The notes under the pieces are model-generated. The model was not told the origin of the DNA. It worked only from the letters and a program-made list of their open reading frames with translations, and made no database searches. From Pinibacter aurantiacus (GTDB lineage: Bacteria; Bacteroidota; Bacteroidia; Chitinophagales; Chitinophagaceae), in the NCBI RefSeq assembly GCF_019130065.1, contig NZ_JAHSPG010000006.1, positions 62,001 through 126,000 of the forward strand: 64,000 nt of DNA. Direction: 5' to 3'. Positions 63,023 to 64,000 of the stretch are shown here, piece by piece. Within the stretch, counting starts at the first letter, position 1; every line of letters begins with the position of its first letter. The position numbers and the translations under genes are program-made.

Positions 63023-64000
63023 ATGAACGAAGGGATAAAGAGAATTGCTTTTATTGTATGTCTTTTAGTATGCTGCAGTGCAATGTTGAATGCCCAGGTT
63101 TGTTCAGGTAGCCTTGGCAGTCCAGTTGTAAATTTTGACTTTGGCACCGGAACCGGAAAAGGAGCGGCACTTGGAAACGCCTTTACTTCTTACGCTTACA
63201 CGGCGTCAGGGTTTCCCAACGATGGCTATTACACTATCACGAACTCAACAGCCGGTTTGCTCGGAAGTTGGTGGAGCACGTATGACCACGACTACCAGGT
63301 AACGGGTAAAACGAATGGCTATATGATGGTGGTAAATGCCAGCTTAAGCGTAACGGATTATTTTTTCAAGGATACCGTCAGCGGTTTATGCGCAGGCACC
63401 AGTTATCAATTTGCCGCATGGGTGTTGAACCTGTTTAACAATGGCAACACTGTTTATCCAAATCTTACTTTCAGCATCTACGACGCAGCCAGCGGCACAC
63501 TGCTGGGTACTTACAATACCGGAAACATTTTAGGGAGCACGTCCTCAGTTCAATGGAAACAATATGGCTTATGTTTTACTGCTACTACCAATTCCGTTAT
63601 ACTGAAGATAACAAACAATAAAGCGGGGGCCGCGCCGGGAAATGATTTGGCGCTTGATGATATTACGTTCAGTCCTTATGGAGGCACCATTACAGCAAAA
63701 ACAAGCGATGGCGCAAGTTCCAAGGATATTTGCCTTGGTGCTGCAAAATCGCTGAGTCTTGTTTCTACGTTTGCCTCTGCAACGGCAAACACAAAATATC
63801 AGTGGCAGTCGAGCACAGACAACGGAACTACCTGGATAGATATTTCAGGGGCAACTTCTTCAACATACACCACAACCGATATAAAAGGTGCAGGCACTTA
63901 CTTGTATAGGATCGCGACAGCAGAAGGTTCGAACATTAATTCAACAACATGCCGTGTCAATTCTGAGAATGTCACAATAAACGTAACAGGCTTTACAGGT
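63023..64000 (+). CDS. Large secreted surface protein, N-terminal part
   Basis: The frame from ATG 63023 stays open to the last base of the window, 326 codons, so the gene continues outside. A signal peptide ends near MLNAQ (residue 25). Residues 28-210 look like a carbohydrate-binding or beta-sandwich domain: GLLGSWWSTYDHDYQ, YMMVVNASLSVTDYFF, GTSYQFAAWVLNL and DLALDDITFSP. Residues 215-320 look like an Ig-like domain, with YQWQSSTDNGTTWIDISGAT, a pattern common in large adhesins and type IX secreted proteins of Bacteroidota. The C-terminal sorting domain cannot be checked. Confidence 0.82.
   Translation, partial: MNEGIKRIAFIVCLLVCCSAMLNAQVCSGSLGSPVVNFDFGTGTGKGAALGNAFTSYAYTASGFPNDGYYTITNSTAGLLGSWWSTYDHDYQVTGKTNGYMMVVNASLSVTDYFFKDTVSGLCAGTSYQFAAWVLNLFNNGNTVYPNLTFSIYDAASGTLLGTYNTGNILGSTSSVQWKQYGLCFTATTNSVILKITNNKAGAAPGNDLALDDITFSPYGGTITAKTSDGASSKDICLGAAKSLSLVSTFASATANTKYQWQSSTDNGTTWIDISGATSSTYTTTDIKGAGTYLYRIATAEGSNINSTTCRVNSENVTINVTGFTG

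Overview
The window reads as a chromosomal segment of a Bacteroidota bacterium, most likely a soil- or plant-associated member of the Chitinophagaceae or a close relative. The grounds are two SusC/SusD pairs, many exported glycoside hydrolases with Bacteroidota-style signal peptides and lipoprotein Cys boxes, AT-rich intergenic DNA without clear Shine-Dalgarno sites, and families typical of the group (ORF6N, GH92, GH110, GH20, DUF2200, Arr). No rRNA, tRNA, CRISPR array, integrase or transposase was seen.

Layout. (1) 1-6.5 kb: sugar-acid catabolism (end of a sugar-porter MFS gene, SDR dehydrogenase, cupin, RraA-like protein, mannonate-dehydratase-like protein), then a large GH92 enzyme. (2) 6.6-14.1 kb: mixed genes (a frameshifted lipoprotein gene, VTT/DedA membrane protein, six-hairpin glycosidase, SGNH esterase, DHFR-like protein, PAS-LuxR regulator, DUF502 protein) and a nested GC-rich inverted repeat. 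(3) 14.3-22.9 kb: aldo/keto reductase, enolase-superfamily dehydratase, Na+/solute symporter, lipoprotein mutarotase, an unrecognised secreted enzyme and a GH120 beta-xylosidase-like protein. (4) 24-42 kb: a polysaccharide utilisation locus with an AraC regulator, SusC/SusD, a GH95-like enzyme, an unrecognised secreted protein, a GH110 alpha-galactosidase-like enzyme and two GH20 enzymes. (5) 42-43 kb: an ORF6N gene preceded by an array of palindromes that match a palindrome inside its own coding sequence. (6) 43-45.2 kb: porin and alpha-carbonic anhydrase operon. (7) 45.5-56 kb: DeoR regulator, second SusC/SusD pair, two-part mutarotase lipoprotein, Gfo/Idh/MocA oxidoreductase and a second symporter. 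(8) 56-64 kb: thioredoxin-like protein, fatty-acid desaturase, glyoxalase-fold protein, DUF2200, rifampin ADP-ribosyltransferase, MutS-like ATPase, MarR/GNAT pair and the start of a large surface protein.

How the genes work together (inference). SusC/SusD complexes import oligosaccharides. Exported GH92, GH95-like, GH110, GH20 and GH120 enzymes trim mannose, fucose, galactose, HexNAc and xylose. Two exported mutarotases, each close to an SSS symporter gene, may feed the released deoxy-sugars to uptake. Dehydrogenases, an aldonate dehydratase and an RraA-like protein fit oxidative, Entner-Doudoroff-like degradation of the monosaccharides.

The most unusual DNA features are outside the genes. 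At least twelve intergenic sites carry tandem repeats with a strict 7-bp period, often as inverted pairs around a central stem and often starting at, or overlapping, a stop codon. The ORF6N locus carries six palindromes upstream plus one in the gene, all with the same core and with matched changes in both arms. Several longer GC-rich inverted repeats also occur, including related ones on both sides of the desaturase gene.
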